From Nitrospirillum pindoramense (lineage in GTDB: Bacteria > Pseudomonadota > Alphaproteobacteria > Azospirillales > Azospirillaceae): DNA of 64,000 bases. Under the pieces are notes generated by a model. It did no database searches. It was not told the DNA's origin and saw only the letters and a list, made by a program, of their open reading frames with translations. The stretch spans positions 62,001 to 126,000 of the forward strand of contig NZ_VITR01000009.1 in assembly GCF_007827955.1 (NCBI RefSeq), read 5' to 3'. Position numbers and translations under genes: made by a program. Positions 9,897 to 18,468 of this stretch are shown here, in pieces (positions within the stretch are counted from its first letter, which is position 1; each line of letters starts with the position of its first letter).

Positions 9897-10133
9897 ATGG
9901 CCATGGACGCCTCTGAAATCGAGCGCCTGATCCGGGAAGGCATTCCGGGCGCCGAGGTGCGGATCGAAGACCTGCGGGGCGACGGCGACCATTACGCCGC
10001 CTACGTCACCGCCGCGGCCTTCAAGGGCAAGAGCCGGGTGGCGCAGCACCAGATGGTGTACGCGGCCCTGGGCGGTCGCATGGGCAATGAGCTGCATGCC
10101 CTGGCCCTGACCACGGCGGCCACGCAGGACTGA
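9897..10133 (+). CDS. bolA: BolA family protein
   Basis: A 78-residue BolA-like protein. BolA proteins pair with monothiol glutaredoxins to bind or traffic [2Fe-2S] clusters, and the partner gene grxD lies just downstream. The fold's conserved helix-turn-helix-like segment is visible, with the invariant-type His in SRVAQHQMVY and the C-terminal NELHALALTT. Length is typical for the short BolA2/IbaG-like type. ATG 9897 follows the sequence GAAGGGGAATAACTT, a good ribosome site. The purL-bolA-grxD order is a recurrent alphaproteobacterial arrangement. Confidence 0.94.
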   Translation: MAMDASEIERLIREGIPGAEVRIEDLRGDGDHYAAYVTAAAFKGKSRVAQHQMVYAALGGRMGNELHALALTTAATQD

Positions 10134-10349
10134 TCCGCAGCCCTTGCGGGGCGATGCGCCGGCTATTCCCTCTGGACAGACGGTCGTCGCGCGCTCATTT
10201 ATGACAGGTGAAGTTGTTTGGTGAACCGGTTGACCGCTCGCGGTATCCTGGGCACCGGCAGCACCGGCGGGACCAGTCGCCGGTTTGGGTTAGACCGCCA
10301 ACCGCCGCCTTAGCATCGCGACGGCACGGCACCAGAGGATCGATCGTAC

Positions 10350-10688
10350 ATGGACAAGACCGTCGAAGAGCGCATCCGCCGCGACATCACCGAGAACGAC
10401 GTCGTGCTCTACATGAAGGGCACCCCCGTTTTCCCGCAGTGCGGCTTCTCCGCCGCCGTCGTGCAGGTGCTGAGCCACCTGGGCGTGAAGTTCAAGGGCA
10501 TCGACATCCTGGTCGACCCGGCCCTGCGCCAGGGCATCAAGGAATTCACAAATTGGCCGACCATCCCGCAGCTGTATGTGAAGGGTGAGTTCCTGGGCGG
10601 CTGCGACATCGTCCGCGACATGTATGAGTCGGGCGAGCTGGTGCAGTTGCTGGCTGAGAAGGGCATCGCCGCCCAGGCCGCCGCCTGA
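10350..10688 (+). CDS. grxD: Monothiol glutaredoxin, Grx4 family
   Basis: A 112-residue monothiol glutaredoxin of the Grx4/GrxD type that coordinates a [2Fe-2S] cluster with glutathione and hands it on, usually with BolA. The signature CGFS active site is present in PQCGFSAAVV, preceded by VVLYMKGTP, and followed by the GSH-binding WPTIPQLYVKGEFLGGCDI. Full length for the family. It follows bolA by 216 bases, so it may have its own promoter, and ends in a clear terminator. Confidence 0.97.
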   Translation: MDKTVEERIRRDITENDVVLYMKGTPVFPQCGFSAAVVQVLSHLGVKFKGIDILVDPALRQGIKEFTNWPTIPQLYVKGEFLGGCDIVRDMYESGELVQLLAEKGIAAQAAA

Positions 10689-10710
10689 CCGAGCCGCATA
10701 TCGGATTGAC

Positions 10711-10751
10711 AAAGGGCCGCCCCGGGACACCGGGCGCGGCCCTTTGGCTTT
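10711..10751 (+). terminator. Rho-independent terminator after grxD
   Basis: A long GC hairpin begins AAAGGGCCGC at 10711 and closes with GCGGCCCTTT ending at 10744-10746, then runs into GGCTTTCT. It lies 22 bases past the grxD stop. Confidence 0.8.
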
Positions 10752-10805
10752 CTGCGGGTCAGCGCGGCGCGGGGATTACGCCGCAGAGCGGCTCAACAGA
10801 CCGGC

Positions 10806-10880
10806 TCAATGGAAAATCAGATAGATGATGATCAGGACCGGTAACGGCACCCCCAGCAGCCATAAAAGCGCGTAACGCAT
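10806..10880 (-). CDS. 24-residue membrane microprotein
   Basis: A very short frame encodes MRYALLWLLGVPLPVLIIIY followed by LIFH. It is a single hydrophobic transmembrane helix with a Gly-Val-Pro-x-Pro kink. Its ribosome site, GAGGAGGT 8 bases before ATG 10880, is among the strongest in the window, which argues for translation. Similar tiny one-helix proteins of the form MRxALLWLLGVPxPVLxxI are, to my knowledge, widespread as unnamed products in Proteobacteria. The longer in-frame start at 11027 lacks such a site. Role unknown; probably an inner-membrane peptide. Confidence 0.7.
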   Translation of the reverse strand: MRYALLWLLGVPLPVLIIIYLIFH

Positions 10881-11086
10881 CGCCGTGACCTCCTCATTTT
10901 TCGGTTTTTGCTCGATCAAGTCTTGAGGCCGGTCCCCCACGACTGGGCCAGGCCACAACCGAAACGTCGCAAGCATCGATATTGTTCCCAGACGAGCGGC
11001 CGATCGTTGGAACCGGGACGGGAACACCGCCGTTTAAGCCTGGCTGTCCCGTTTCATTTCAGATGATGTCGGCCCGGAGATATAGG

Positions 11087-11377
11087 ATGGGAAAAAACGC
11101 CTGGATGCGTAATGGCTTCGATAGTTGGCTGCTGGGCGTGGAGGCACTGCAGGTCATCACCCTGCGCACCCTGAAATTGGCGGCCGGCGGGGCCGCCGCC
11201 CAGACGGAGGCGCAGCGCATGGTGAATGAGAAGATCGCCGCCGGCCTGGACCTGCAGATGCGGGCCCTGACCGGCGGCCTGGGCGTGACCGCCGATGGCG
11301 CTACCGCCAAGGTGCTGGCGCACTACCGCCGCAAGGTGCGCGCCAATCGCCGGCGCCTGAGCAAGATGGCGAGCTAG
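11087..11377 (+). CDS. Small hypothetical helical protein, phasin-like appearance
   Basis: A 96-residue protein of unknown function. It begins MGKNAWMRNGFDSWLLGVEA, is mostly amphipathic helix without a membrane segment, and ends in a very basic tail (YRRKVRANRRRLSKMAS). The helix-rich, Ala/Leu/Gln pattern with a basic end is reminiscent of phasins or granule-associated proteins, but no diagnostic motif is seen. ATG 11087 was selected because GGAG lies 8 bases upstream; in-frame starts at 11063 and 10982 would add a leader of atypical composition. It is convergent with the sulfotransferase, 10 bases apart. Confidence 0.7.
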   Translation: MGKNAWMRNGFDSWLLGVEALQVITLRTLKLAAGGAAAQTEAQRMVNEKIAAGLDLQMRALTGGLGVTADGATAKVLAHYRRKVRANRRRLSKMAS

Positions 11378-11387
11378 AGATTATCGT

Positions 11388-12404
11388 CTAAGCCCGCACA
11401 GCCTGGCACAGCCGGGCCCATCCCTTGCCCATCTCGCGCAGGGCGCTGTACCAGCGTTCCCGCAGGCGCCACAAAGGGCCCGGCCGGGAGGGGGCATCCA
11501 GATAGCCCAGGGACAACAGCGTCGGCTCGATCAGGCGCAGCACCTGGCGGCGCTGACGGCGGTGGCGGTGGTGCTTGCCGATGGTGCCCTTGCGGACGGA
11601 CGCCGCGCGCGCCATCAACGCCGCCTCATCCGGCGCCAGGCCCATGAAGCCGAGAATGCGCCGTGAGGTGGGGAGGAAGTCCCGGCACAGGTCCTCATAC
11701 CGGACCTCCAGGTAGCGCCCCTGCAACATGGCGCCATAGGTGCGGCCCACTTCCACGGAATTAAGCCAGTGCAGGGCGTTGTAGATGTGGGGCCGCCGGA
11801 CATAGGCGCGGTTGGTCATGGACAGGCCGCGCCAGCCCTGGATGTCGCCGTTGTTGAAGTAGACCTTGCGCCAGAACCGGGCCTGCGGCGGCACATGGTC
11901 GCTGAACGCCACATCCAGGCCATCGCGCAGCAGATGGACGAAACGAGCCCTTGGGAAGACGGCGGCGATGATGGGAACGATGTATGTCGTTTCGCACAGC
12001 TTCCACCCCCAGGGGGAGTGTCCGTCATAGCCCTCCAGATGCTCCATCATCGCCGTGACGAACAAAGCCTCCAAGTCCACGGGCCAGTCCTGGTCCCACA
12101 GCGCCTGGTAATCGGGGTAATAATCTTCGACCAGACGCTCCACCAGGGGCAGGATGGCCATGGCGTCGTTGGATTCATTCAGCCGGCCACCAATGAAAAC
12201 GCCTTGATCCTCCAGCATCTGGGCCAGAAGCCGACTACCCGAATGCGACTTGTTGTAGACGATGACAGGTGCCGGCAAGTCGGCGAAGCGGCGCCGCAGC
12301 CGATCTATCGTGCCGCCGCTGCCAACGGCCGGCCCGACGCGACCGGAAACCACCCTGCCGCTGCGGCTTTGACTATTCCAATTCTTGGCGTAGGCGTTCG
12401 ACAA
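11388..12404 (-). CDS. Sulfotransferase family protein
   Basis: A PAPS-dependent sulfotransferase-like protein (338 residues from the chosen start). The 5'-phosphosulfate-binding loop is seen as VIVYNKSHSGSRLLAQML and the 3'-phosphate-binding motif as RFVHLLRDGLDVAFS; a later RYLEVRYEDLC segment is also typical of the family. Acceptor unknown; candidates include cell-surface glycans or Nod-factor-like molecules. I place the start at TTG 12404 because GAGGT stands 7 bases upstream; an ATG at 12578 would add 58 residues of non-domain sequence. The C-terminal 60 residues are very basic. No membrane segment is obvious, so it is probably cytosolic. Confidence 0.8.
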   Translation of the reverse strand: MSNAYAKNWNSQSRSGRVVSGRVGPAVGSGGTIDRLRRRFADLPAPVIVYNKSHSGSRLLAQMLEDQGVFIGGRLNESNDAMAILPLVERLVEDYYPDYQALWDQDWPVDLEALFVTAMMEHLEGYDGHSPWGWKLCETTYIVPIIAAVFPRARFVHLLRDGLDVAFSDHVPPQARFWRKVYFNNGDIQGWRGLSMTNRAYVRRPHIYNALHWLNSVEVGRTYGAMLQGRYLEVRYEDLCRDFLPTSRRILGFMGLAPDEAALMARAASVRKGTIGKHHRHRRQRRQVLRLIEPTLLSLGYLDAPSRPGPLWRLRERWYSALREMGKGWARLCQAVRA

Positions 12405-12841
12405 GACGTTGACCTCATCGCAGTGATTGGACGAACGACAACTCCCCGGAACAATCCAGGTGACGCTGCGTCCACAAGTCACAGGTACTTTTTGTGACTT
12501 TGCTGTTACGGATAAGGATGAAGATCCCTGCGTCAACTTGACCAGATAAAACGCATTATTTTGGATAGGCCGGATCATATTCCGAAATCCATAAGATATA
12601 TGGCGAACCCGACAATCGTCATATAACAGATGAATATTTACTCACTATTTTTGCAATCATCATTCAATAAGACCTGAGCCCGCACCTCTGAGACGCCACC
12701 ATTCAGCGCGCCCTATGGTTGTTCAATGAGGCGCCGGGTTGAACATGGCGGCGGGCCCCGCCTGGCTGACGTGCATCAAGGCGGTTGACCGTAAGGGGCG
12801 CAGTCTGGGGGAACCCAACCACCGCCCACCGGTGTGCCCCC
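12405..12841. other. AT-richer intergenic region, divergent promoters
   Basis: About 435 bases between the sulfotransferase and the P-type ATPase. The centre (about 12540-12680) is distinctly AT-rich. If the sulfotransferase uses ATG 12578, the gene-free stretch shrinks to about 260 bases. No RNA gene or repeat was recognised. Confidence 0.35.
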
Positions 12842-15397
12842 ATGCCCAGCGACGCCCATGCCCCGATCGCCGGCACCCCTGTTTCCGGGCTGACCGCCAC
12901 GGAGGCGGCGCGGCGGCTGGCGGCCAACGGCTATAACGAACTGCCCCGCCCCGACCGGCGCCCCCTGCCCCGTATCCTGCTGGATATCCTGGCGGAGCCG
13001 ATGTTCGCGCTGCTGATGGTCAGCGCCCTCATCTACCTGCTGTTGGGTGACCTGCGTGAGGGCCTCATGCTGCTGGCGTTCGCCACGGCATCGGTGGGCA
13101 TCGCCGCCGCGCAGGAAAGCCGCAGCGAACGGGTGCTGGACGCCCTGCGCACCCTGACCAGTCCCCGCGCCCAGGTTGTGCGGGATGGCGTGCGGCTGCG
13201 CATTCCCGGCCGGGAGGTGGTGCCTGGCGATGTCGTTTTCATCGAGGAAGGCGACCGGGTGCCCGCGGACATCCATCTGATCTCCGCCCAAGACCTGGAG
13301 ATCGACGAATCCCTGCTGACCGGTGAGTCCCTGCCGGTGCGCAAGCGGCCCGCCAGCAGCGCCGCCGCCGAGGCGGTCACCCCCGGCGGTGATGACCTAC
13401 CGGTGGCCTTTTCCGGCACCCTGGTGGTGCGCGGGCGGGGATGCGGCACCACGACGGCCACCGGCCGCCACAGCGAGATCGGCAAGATCGGCGCCGCCCT
13501 GGGCGGCATCCACCCGGAGCCCACGCGCCTGAACCGGCAGACGCGGCGGCTGGTCCGGGGCGTCGCCGTGGCCGGCCTGACCGTCAGCCTGCTGGTCATG
13601 GCGCTGTACGGATTGGTGCGGGGGGATTGGCTGCAAGGGATCCTGGCTGGCCTGGCCGTGGCCATGTCGATGATCCCGGAGGAATTTCCCCTGGTGCTGA
13701 CCGTGTTCATGGTGATGGGGGCGTGGCGCCTGTCGCGGGCCCGGGTGCTGACCCGCCGCGCGGCCGCCATCGAGGCGCTGGGCGCCGCGACCGTCCTGTG
13801 CACCGACAAGACCGGAACCCTGACGCAGAATCGCATGGCGATCACGGAGATACGGGACGCCGCCGACCTGGCGCAGGGCCTGGACCCGCGAGGCGATCAC
13901 CCGGCGGACGTCACCCGCGCCTTGATCCGGCATGGCATCCTGGCCAGCGCGCAAACCCCCGCCGACCCCATGGATCGCGCCTTTCACGCCCTGGGGCGGG
14001 AGTTGGACATGTCCCCGGCGGGCCCGTCCTGGACCCTGGTGAAGGAATACGGGCTGGAGCCGGGGTTGCCAGCGATCACCCAGGTCTGGCAGGCAGATCC
14101 GGAGACCAACGCCATCGTGGCCATCAAGGGCGCGCCGGAGGCCGTGGCGGCGCTGTGCCGCCTGGACGGGCCCACCCACGCGGCGATGCTCAGCGCGGTG
14201 GACGGCATGGCCCGGAACGGCATGCGCGTCCTGGCCGTGGCGGGGGGCGAGGCACCGAACCCGCCGCCCGTGGACCGCCGGGAGTATTCCTGCCGCCTGC
14301 TGGGCCTGGTCGGCTTCAGCGACCCGCTGCGCGCCGAAGTGCCGGCCGCCGTGCGGGACTGCCTGTCGGCCGGTATCAGGGTGGTCATGATCACCGGCGA
14401 CTACCCGGAAACCGCCCGAGCCATCGCCGCCCAGGCTGGCCTACCCATCGCCCCGCTGGTCACCGGGGCGGATCTGGACCGTCTATCGCCTGGGGAGCAG
14501 GCGGTGCGCATCCGCGAGGCCGCCCTGTTCGCCCGCACCCAGCCGACGCACAAGCTGGCCATCGTCAAGGCCCTGCAGGGGACCGGCCAGATCGTGGGCA
14601 TGACCGGGGACGGCGTGAACGACGCGCCGTCGCTGAAGGCCGCGGATATCGGCATCGCCATGGGCGGCCGTGGCACCGATGTGGCGCGCGAGGCGGCCTC
14701 CCTGGTGCTGCTGGACGACGATTTCGGGTCCATCGTCCAGACCATCCGCCTGGGACGGCGCATCTACGACAATTTGCGCAAGGCCATGGGGTATATCGTG
14801 GCCATCCATGTGCCCATCGCTGGCCTGGCCCTGTTGCCGCTGGTGCTGGACCTGCCCCTGCTGCTGACCCCGGTGCACATCGCCTTCCTGGAAATGGTGA
14901 TCGACCCCGTGTGCTCCATCGTTTTCGAGGCGGAGCGGTCCGAGGCGGACAGCATGCGCCGGCCCCCGCGGCCACCAAATAGCCCGCTGTTCTCGCGCGC
15001 GCTGCTGATGTGGAGCCTGCTGCAGGGAACCGTCGCGTTCGGCACGGTCGCCCTGCTGTTTGTCGGGGCGCTGCGCGGTGGACTGCCGACAGAAGAGGCG
15101 CGGGCCTTGGCCTTCGTTGCCCTGGTGCTGGTCAATTTCGGCCTGGTGCTGGTCAACCGCTCCTTCAGCGCCTCCCTCCTCAGGGCGGTGACGCGCCCTA
15201 ACCCCACGCTGTGGACGGTGGCCGGGGTGATGGGCGCTGTGCTGGCGGTGACCCTGGCCTGGCCGCCGGCGGCGGCCCTGTTCGCCTTCGCGCCGCTGCC
15301 CGCCCATGACGTGGCCATCACCCTGGGGGCGGCGGCCGTCATGGTCCTGGCCCTGGAGGCGATCAAGCCCCTGTGGGCCAAGCAACTACGCCTTTGA
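12842..15397 (+). CDS. Cation-transporting P-type ATPase (P2 type)
   Basis: An 851-residue inner-membrane ATP-driven cation pump. Order of features: N-terminal cation-ATPase domain (GLTATEAARRLAANGYNELP), actuator loop with LTGES, transmembrane helix 4 carrying PEEFP as the ion-site signature, the phosphorylation motif DKTGTLTQNRMA with Asp at residue 322, the nucleotide domain with KGAPEAV, the hinge TGDGVNDAPSLKAADIGIAM, and a C-terminal bundle of about six helices. It belongs to the Ca2+/Na+/K+-like P2 group rather than the heavy-metal P1B group, as there is no CPC or metal-binding N-domain. The transported ion is not certain. The start at 12842 leads directly into the N-domain. cytochrome b561 follows within 21 bases. 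Confidence 0.92.
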   Translation: MPSDAHAPIAGTPVSGLTATEAARRLAANGYNELPRPDRRPLPRILLDILAEPMFALLMVSALIYLLLGDLREGLMLLAFATASVGIAAAQESRSERVLDALRTLTSPRAQVVRDGVRLRIPGREVVPGDVVFIEEGDRVPADIHLISAQDLEIDESLLTGESLPVRKRPASSAAAEAVTPGGDDLPVAFSGTLVVRGRGCGTTTATGRHSEIGKIGAALGGIHPEPTRLNRQTRRLVRGVAVAGLTVSLLVMALYGLVRGDWLQGILAGLAVAMSMIPEEFPLVLTVFMVMGAWRLSRARVLTRRAAAIEALGAATVLCTDKTGTLTQNRMAITEIRDAADLAQGLDPRGDHPADVTRALIRHGILASAQTPADPMDRAFHALGRELDMSPAGPSWTLVKEYGLEPGLPAITQVWQADPETNAIVAIKGAPEAVAALCRLDGPTHAAMLSAVDGMARNGMRVLAVAGGEAPNPPPVDRREYSCRLLGLVGFSDPLRAEVPAAVRDCLSAGIRVVMITGDYPETARAIAAQAGLPIAPLVTGADLDRLSPGEQAVRIREAALFARTQPTHKLAIVKALQGTGQIVGMTGDGVNDAPSLKAADIGIAMGGRGTDVAREAASLVLLDDDFGSIVQTIRLGRRIYDNLRKAMGYIVAIHVPIAGLALLPLVLDLPLLLTPVHIAFLEMVIDPVCSIVFEAERSEADSMRRPPRPPNSPLFSRALLMWSLLQGTVAFGTVALLFVGALRGGLPTEEARALAFVALVLVNFGLVLVNRSFSASLLRAVTRPNPTLWTVAGVMGAVLAVTLAWPPAAALFAFAPLPAHDVAITLGAAAVMVLALEAIKPLWAKQLRL

Positions 15398-15417
15398 TTA
15401 GTAAAAAGGAGGAAGCC

Positions 15418-15963
15418 ATGGACGCGATACCGACAGCCCACTACAGCGGCGCCATGAAGGGGTTCCACTGGCTGGTCGTGGTTCTGCTGGCGGTGCAGTA
15501 CACGTTGGGCTGGACCATGCCGGAACTCCGCCGGGGCATGCCGCCGGAAGGGTTGGTCAACCTGCACCTGTCATTCGGCGTCGCCATTGGCGCCGTCATG
15601 GCGTTGCGCCTGGGCTGGCGGCTGCTGACGCCCCAGCCCGCCGCCGATCCCCGCCTGCCGGCCTGGCAGCACAAGGCGGCGGCGGCGGTGCATGGGTTGC
15701 TGTACCTGCTGGTCTTCACCCTGGTGCTGACCGGCTGGGCCGACGCGTCGCGGCGCGGCTGGCCGGTGACGCTGTTCGGCGCCCTGGACCTGCCGGCGCT
15801 GGTGGCCACGGGGTCAAGCCTGGGGCGGACGCTGGGCGAAATACATGAGGCCCTGGTGACCGTGCTGCTGGTGCTGATCGGCCTGCATGTCGCCGCCGTC
15901 GCCGTCCATGTCGTGCTGTGGCGCGACCGCATCCTGGAGCGCATGCTGCCCCGCCGGACGTGA
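15418..15963 (+). CDS. Cytochrome b561 family protein
   Basis: A 181-residue di-heme b-type cytochrome of the CybB/b561 family, moving electrons from the quinone pool across the inner membrane. Four hydrophobic helices are visible, with candidate heme-ligand His residues in GFHWLVV, NLHLSFGVA, AVHGLLYL and GLHVAAVAVHV. ATG 15418 is fixed by AAAAGGAGG 6 bases upstream; the in-frame ATG at 15373 lies inside the ATPase gene. It starts just after the ATPase stop, so the two are probably cotranscribed. Confidence 0.92.
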   Translation: MDAIPTAHYSGAMKGFHWLVVVLLAVQYTLGWTMPELRRGMPPEGLVNLHLSFGVAIGAVMALRLGWRLLTPQPAADPRLPAWQHKAAAAVHGLLYLLVFTLVLTGWADASRRGWPVTLFGALDLPALVATGSSLGRTLGEIHEALVTVLLVLIGLHVAAVAVHVVLWRDRILERMLPRRT

Positions 15964-15982
15964 CACGGACGCCCAATAGAAA

Positions 15983-16014
15983 AGGCCGCGTCCCGAGGGG
16001 CGCGGCCTGATCTT
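15983..16014. terminator. Terminator between cytochrome b561 and rpsD
   Basis: AGGCCGCG (15983-15990) pairs with CGCGGCCT (16001-16008), with a short T-rich run after it on the plus strand and an A-run before it, which would be a T-run on the minus strand. It sits between convergent genes and could serve both. Confidence 0.7.
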
Positions 16015-16037
16015 TCCGGTTCCGGAAGGAGCCTGGA

Positions 16038-16652
16038 TTAGCGCGAGTAGTACTCGACCACCAGGTTCGGTTCCATGGTCACCGGGTACGGGACGTCGGC
16101 CAGGTTCGGGGCGCGGACGAAGGTGCCCTTCAGCGCGCCGGTGTCGACCTGCACGTACTCGGGGGTATCGCGCTCACCCGAAGCGACGGACTCCAGGATG
16201 ATGGCGAACTGCTTGGCCTTCTGGCGCACTTCGATGGTGTCGCCATCCTTCACGCGATAGGAGGCGATGTTCAGGCGCTTGCCGTTCACCAGGATGTGGC
16301 CGTGGTTGATGATCTGACGCGCGGCGAACGGGGTCGGCGCGAACTTCATACGGTAGACCACGGCGTCCAGGCGACGCTCCAGCAGCTGAATCAGGTTCTC
16401 GCCGGTGTCGCCACGGCGACGGACGGCTTCCTGGTAGATGCGGCGGAACTGACGCTCACCGATGTTGGCGTAGTAGCCCTTCAGCTTCTGCTTGGCCATC
16501 AGCTGCAGGCCGAAGTCGGACGGCTTCTTGCGGCGCTGGCCGTGCTGGCCGGGGCCGTATTCGCGGCGGTTGACCGGGCTCTTGGCACGGCCCCACAGGT
16601 TGACGCCAAGGCGGCGGTCAATCTTATACTTGGACTCTAAACGCTTGCTCAT
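16038..16652 (-). CDS. rpsD: 30S ribosomal protein S4
   Basis: The 204-residue primary rRNA-binding protein of the small subunit. It starts [20 protein letters not shown], followed by [14 protein letters not shown] and the S4 RNA-binding fold ([17 protein letters not shown], then [15 protein letters not shown]). It lacks the zinc-binding cysteines, so it is the C-minus type. ATG 16652 gives the universal N-terminus and has GGAG upstream; an in-frame start at 16715 would be aberrant. It stands alone here, as in many Alphaproteobacteria, with its own promoter. Confidence 0.98.
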   Translation of the reverse strand: MSKRLESKYKIDRRLGVNLWGRAKSPVNRREYGPGQHGQRRKKPSDFGLQLMAKQKLKGYYANIGERQFRRIYQEAVRRRGDTGENLIQLLERRLDAVVYRMKFAPTPFAARQIINHGHILVNGKRLNIASYRVKDGDTIEVRQKAKQFAIILESVASGERDTPEYVQVDTGALKGTFVRAPNLADVPYPVTMEPNLVVEYYSR

Positions 16653-16784
16653 CTCTAAGCTCCAGCTGCCGCTGACGCGGCTTGTTGTCCCGGTAGTTCC
16701 ATGGCATCCTGCCAATCAGGCCCCACGGACGGGGACAAGGGGAGAGATCCCCCGGACCCGCCTTCCCGGGAAGGGAAGGCCGGC

Positions 16785-16812
16785 ACTATAAGCAGCGCGC
16801 CGGCCAAGTCAA
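16785..16812 (-). promoter_or_regulatory. Strong rpsD promoter
   Basis: On the minus strand TTGACT (16812-16807) and TATAGT (16790-16785) are 16 bases apart, close to the sigma-70 consensus. This is the best promoter match seen in the window and suits a ribosomal gene; the leader to rpsD is about 130 bases and could host autoregulation. Confidence 0.65.
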
Positions 16813-16880
16813 TGGAAACCGCAGGCTTCTCACAGCGACCATTGCACAGGGGCCATGCGGGGACGATCCGGCGCCCCCCC

Positions 16881-17597
16881 CTATTCCGCCGCCCGGCTGG
16901 AACGATCCTCGGCCACCACGGCGCGCACCGCGTCCAGCACCGGGCCCGGTTCAGTCCTGACCAGCCAGTCGGGGCTGACATCGGCATAGCGCACCACGCC
17001 GTCGCGCCCCAGCACCACCACCGTCGGCATGGGCAATTCCCAGGTGCCGGTGCCCGTGACCTCGCCCAGCGACGTGCCCTTGGCCAGCTGGCTGGCCTGC
17101 GAGGCGGCGTTGGCGGTGAAGACGATGCCCAGGCGGCGAGCCAGGGCGTTGTCGCGGTCGCTGGCGACGGTGAAGGTCAAGTCATGGCGGCGCTTGATGT
17201 CGACCAGGCGCTCCGGCACCTGGGGGCTGACCGCCACCAGTTGAGCGCCCAGCGCGCGCAGGCCTGGCTCCAGATGGCGCTGGTAATAGGGCAGCGCGAT
17301 GTTACAGGCGGGACAGGTGGCGAAGCGGAAGAAGACCAGCACCACCGGCCCGCGCGCCAGCAGGGCGCCCAGGTGCAGCGTGCCGCCCTCCACATCCAGC
17401 AGCACCTCGCCCACCAGCCGGTCACCCGGCCGGACGAAGGCGGCGCTGTCCGCCGTTTCCACCAATTCGCGCCGCTGGTCGATGTTGATCTGCAACTGGG
17501 CCGGATCCATGGTCGCCACCCGGTGGGCGTGCAGGTCGGCGAACAGCTGGTTCAAGGTCGGCTGGGCAGCGGCTTCGGTGAGGGCGGATTGGCTCAT
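16881..17597 (-). CDS. Peroxiredoxin-like (AhpC/TSA superfamily) protein
   Basis: A 238-residue thioredoxin-fold protein of the AhpC/TSA-like group. The active-site region reads VVLVFFRFATCPACNIALPY, so a CPAC pair occupies the position of the peroxidatic Cys, and a preceding segment (LGALLARGPVVLVFF) matches peroxiredoxins. An N-terminal helical region of about 60 residues precedes the domain. No signal peptide is seen, so it is probably cytosolic, reducing peroxides or disulfides. ATG 17597 follows a GGGAGCC element. The gene is 109 bases downstream of the two TPR genes on the same strand. Confidence 0.85.
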   Translation of the reverse strand: MSQSALTEAAAQPTLNQLFADLHAHRVATMDPAQLQINIDQRRELVETADSAAFVRPGDRLVGEVLLDVEGGTLHLGALLARGPVVLVFFRFATCPACNIALPYYQRHLEPGLRALGAQLVAVSPQVPERLVDIKRRHDLTFTVASDRDNALARRLGIVFTANAASQASQLAKGTSLGEVTGTGTWELPMPTVVVLGRDGVVRYADVSPDWLVRTEPGPVLDAVRAVVAEDRSSRAAE

Positions 17598-17707
17598 GGC
17601 TCTGGGCTCCCGGGGTTTGAAGGGTTGCCGCCACTCTGCCAGCGGCGGCCCCCTGAAAAACCCGAGGAATCCTTGAGCGTCTTATTGGCCGGGATGAAGT
17701 GGCCCCA

Positions 17708-18466
17708 TCAGTGGCCTTGGGCCCGCTGGCGCTGGCGGATGTACGCCAACTCCTCGTTGGCGTCGTCATCGTCCGGCAGCGCCGCCAAGCATTGCTGATA
17801 GGTGGCTGCGGCCTCATCCAGCCGGCCCATAGCCAGGAACATGCCGCCCAGTCCATGATAAGCGTCGTGCAGTTCCTCCCATCGTCGGTCCGGCGGCGAC
17901 AATTCCGACGCCGCCAGCACTGCCGCCTGATAGGTTTCCAGCGCCTGGGGCACTTTCTGCCGCGCTTTGTAGAGGACGGCCAGGCGGGACAGGATGTCGG
18001 CGTTGCCAGGCGACAGGTCACGTGCCCGCTCCAGGCTCTCCACCGCTCCTGACATATCGTTCAGCACCATCAGTTCATAGGCCCGGTAGGCATAGGCCTG
18101 GACCAGCCCCGCCTCCACGATCCGCACGCTTTGTTGCCGGCCCGCCGCCTCCTGAAGATAGCGGCTGGCCTCTGCCTGGGTGCGGGCGCAATAGAGGCGT
18201 TCCCTGATGTCGCGGTAGCGCGCCTGGTAGGCGGCGATGATCTTGTTGAAATAACCATCCAGGGCAAGACGGGCGTTCCCTCCACGCAAAGCCGCCAGCC
18301 CCTCCTGCAAGGCATCCGCCAGCAGGGGATCGGGCGCCAGATCGATGACCGGCAAGGGGGCCGCTCCCTGACCCGCCGGGTCCGGCCCCGGCGGGGTGGC
18401 CCATGCCACAGCGGGCGCAAGGGCCAGCGCCACGATGCAGCATGTCAGCCACCGGCCCACCCGCAC
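17708..18466 (-). CDS. Secreted TPR protein, second of a paralogous pair
   Basis: A 252-residue exported protein: a signal peptide (LTCCIVALALAPAVAWA) is followed by about 200 helical residues with at least three TPR units, for example DMSGAVESLERARDLSPGNA and MGRLDEAAATYQQCLAALP. A segment near residue 70, GYFNKIIAAYQARY, has a direct counterpart in the upstream gene. The GTG start at 18466 comes two bases after the upstream stop, so the two genes are tightly coupled. Likely a periplasmic scaffold; the partner is unknown. Confidence 0.8.
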   Translation of the reverse strand: MRVGRWLTCCIVALALAPAVAWATPPGPDPAGQGAAPLPVIDLAPDPLLADALQEGLAALRGGNARLALDGYFNKIIAAYQARYRDIRERLYCARTQAEASRYLQEAAGRQQSVRIVEAGLVQAYAYRAYELMVLNDMSGAVESLERARDLSPGNADILSRLAVLYKARQKVPQALETYQAAVLAASELSPPDRRWEELHDAYHGLGGMFLAMGRLDEAAATYQQCLAALPDDDDANEELAYIRQRQRAQGH

Positions 18467-18468
18467 CT

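Noticed and set aside
7332-10097. Very long open frame on the minus strand opposite purL
   Set aside because: It is an antisense shadow of a high-GC gene; its product is Gly/His/Gln/Val-rich and has no recognisable domain.
12405-12578. Longer start for the sulfotransferase at ATG 12578
   Set aside because: The added 58 residues do not look like domain sequence, and TTG 12404 has a better placed ribosome site; kept only as an alternative.
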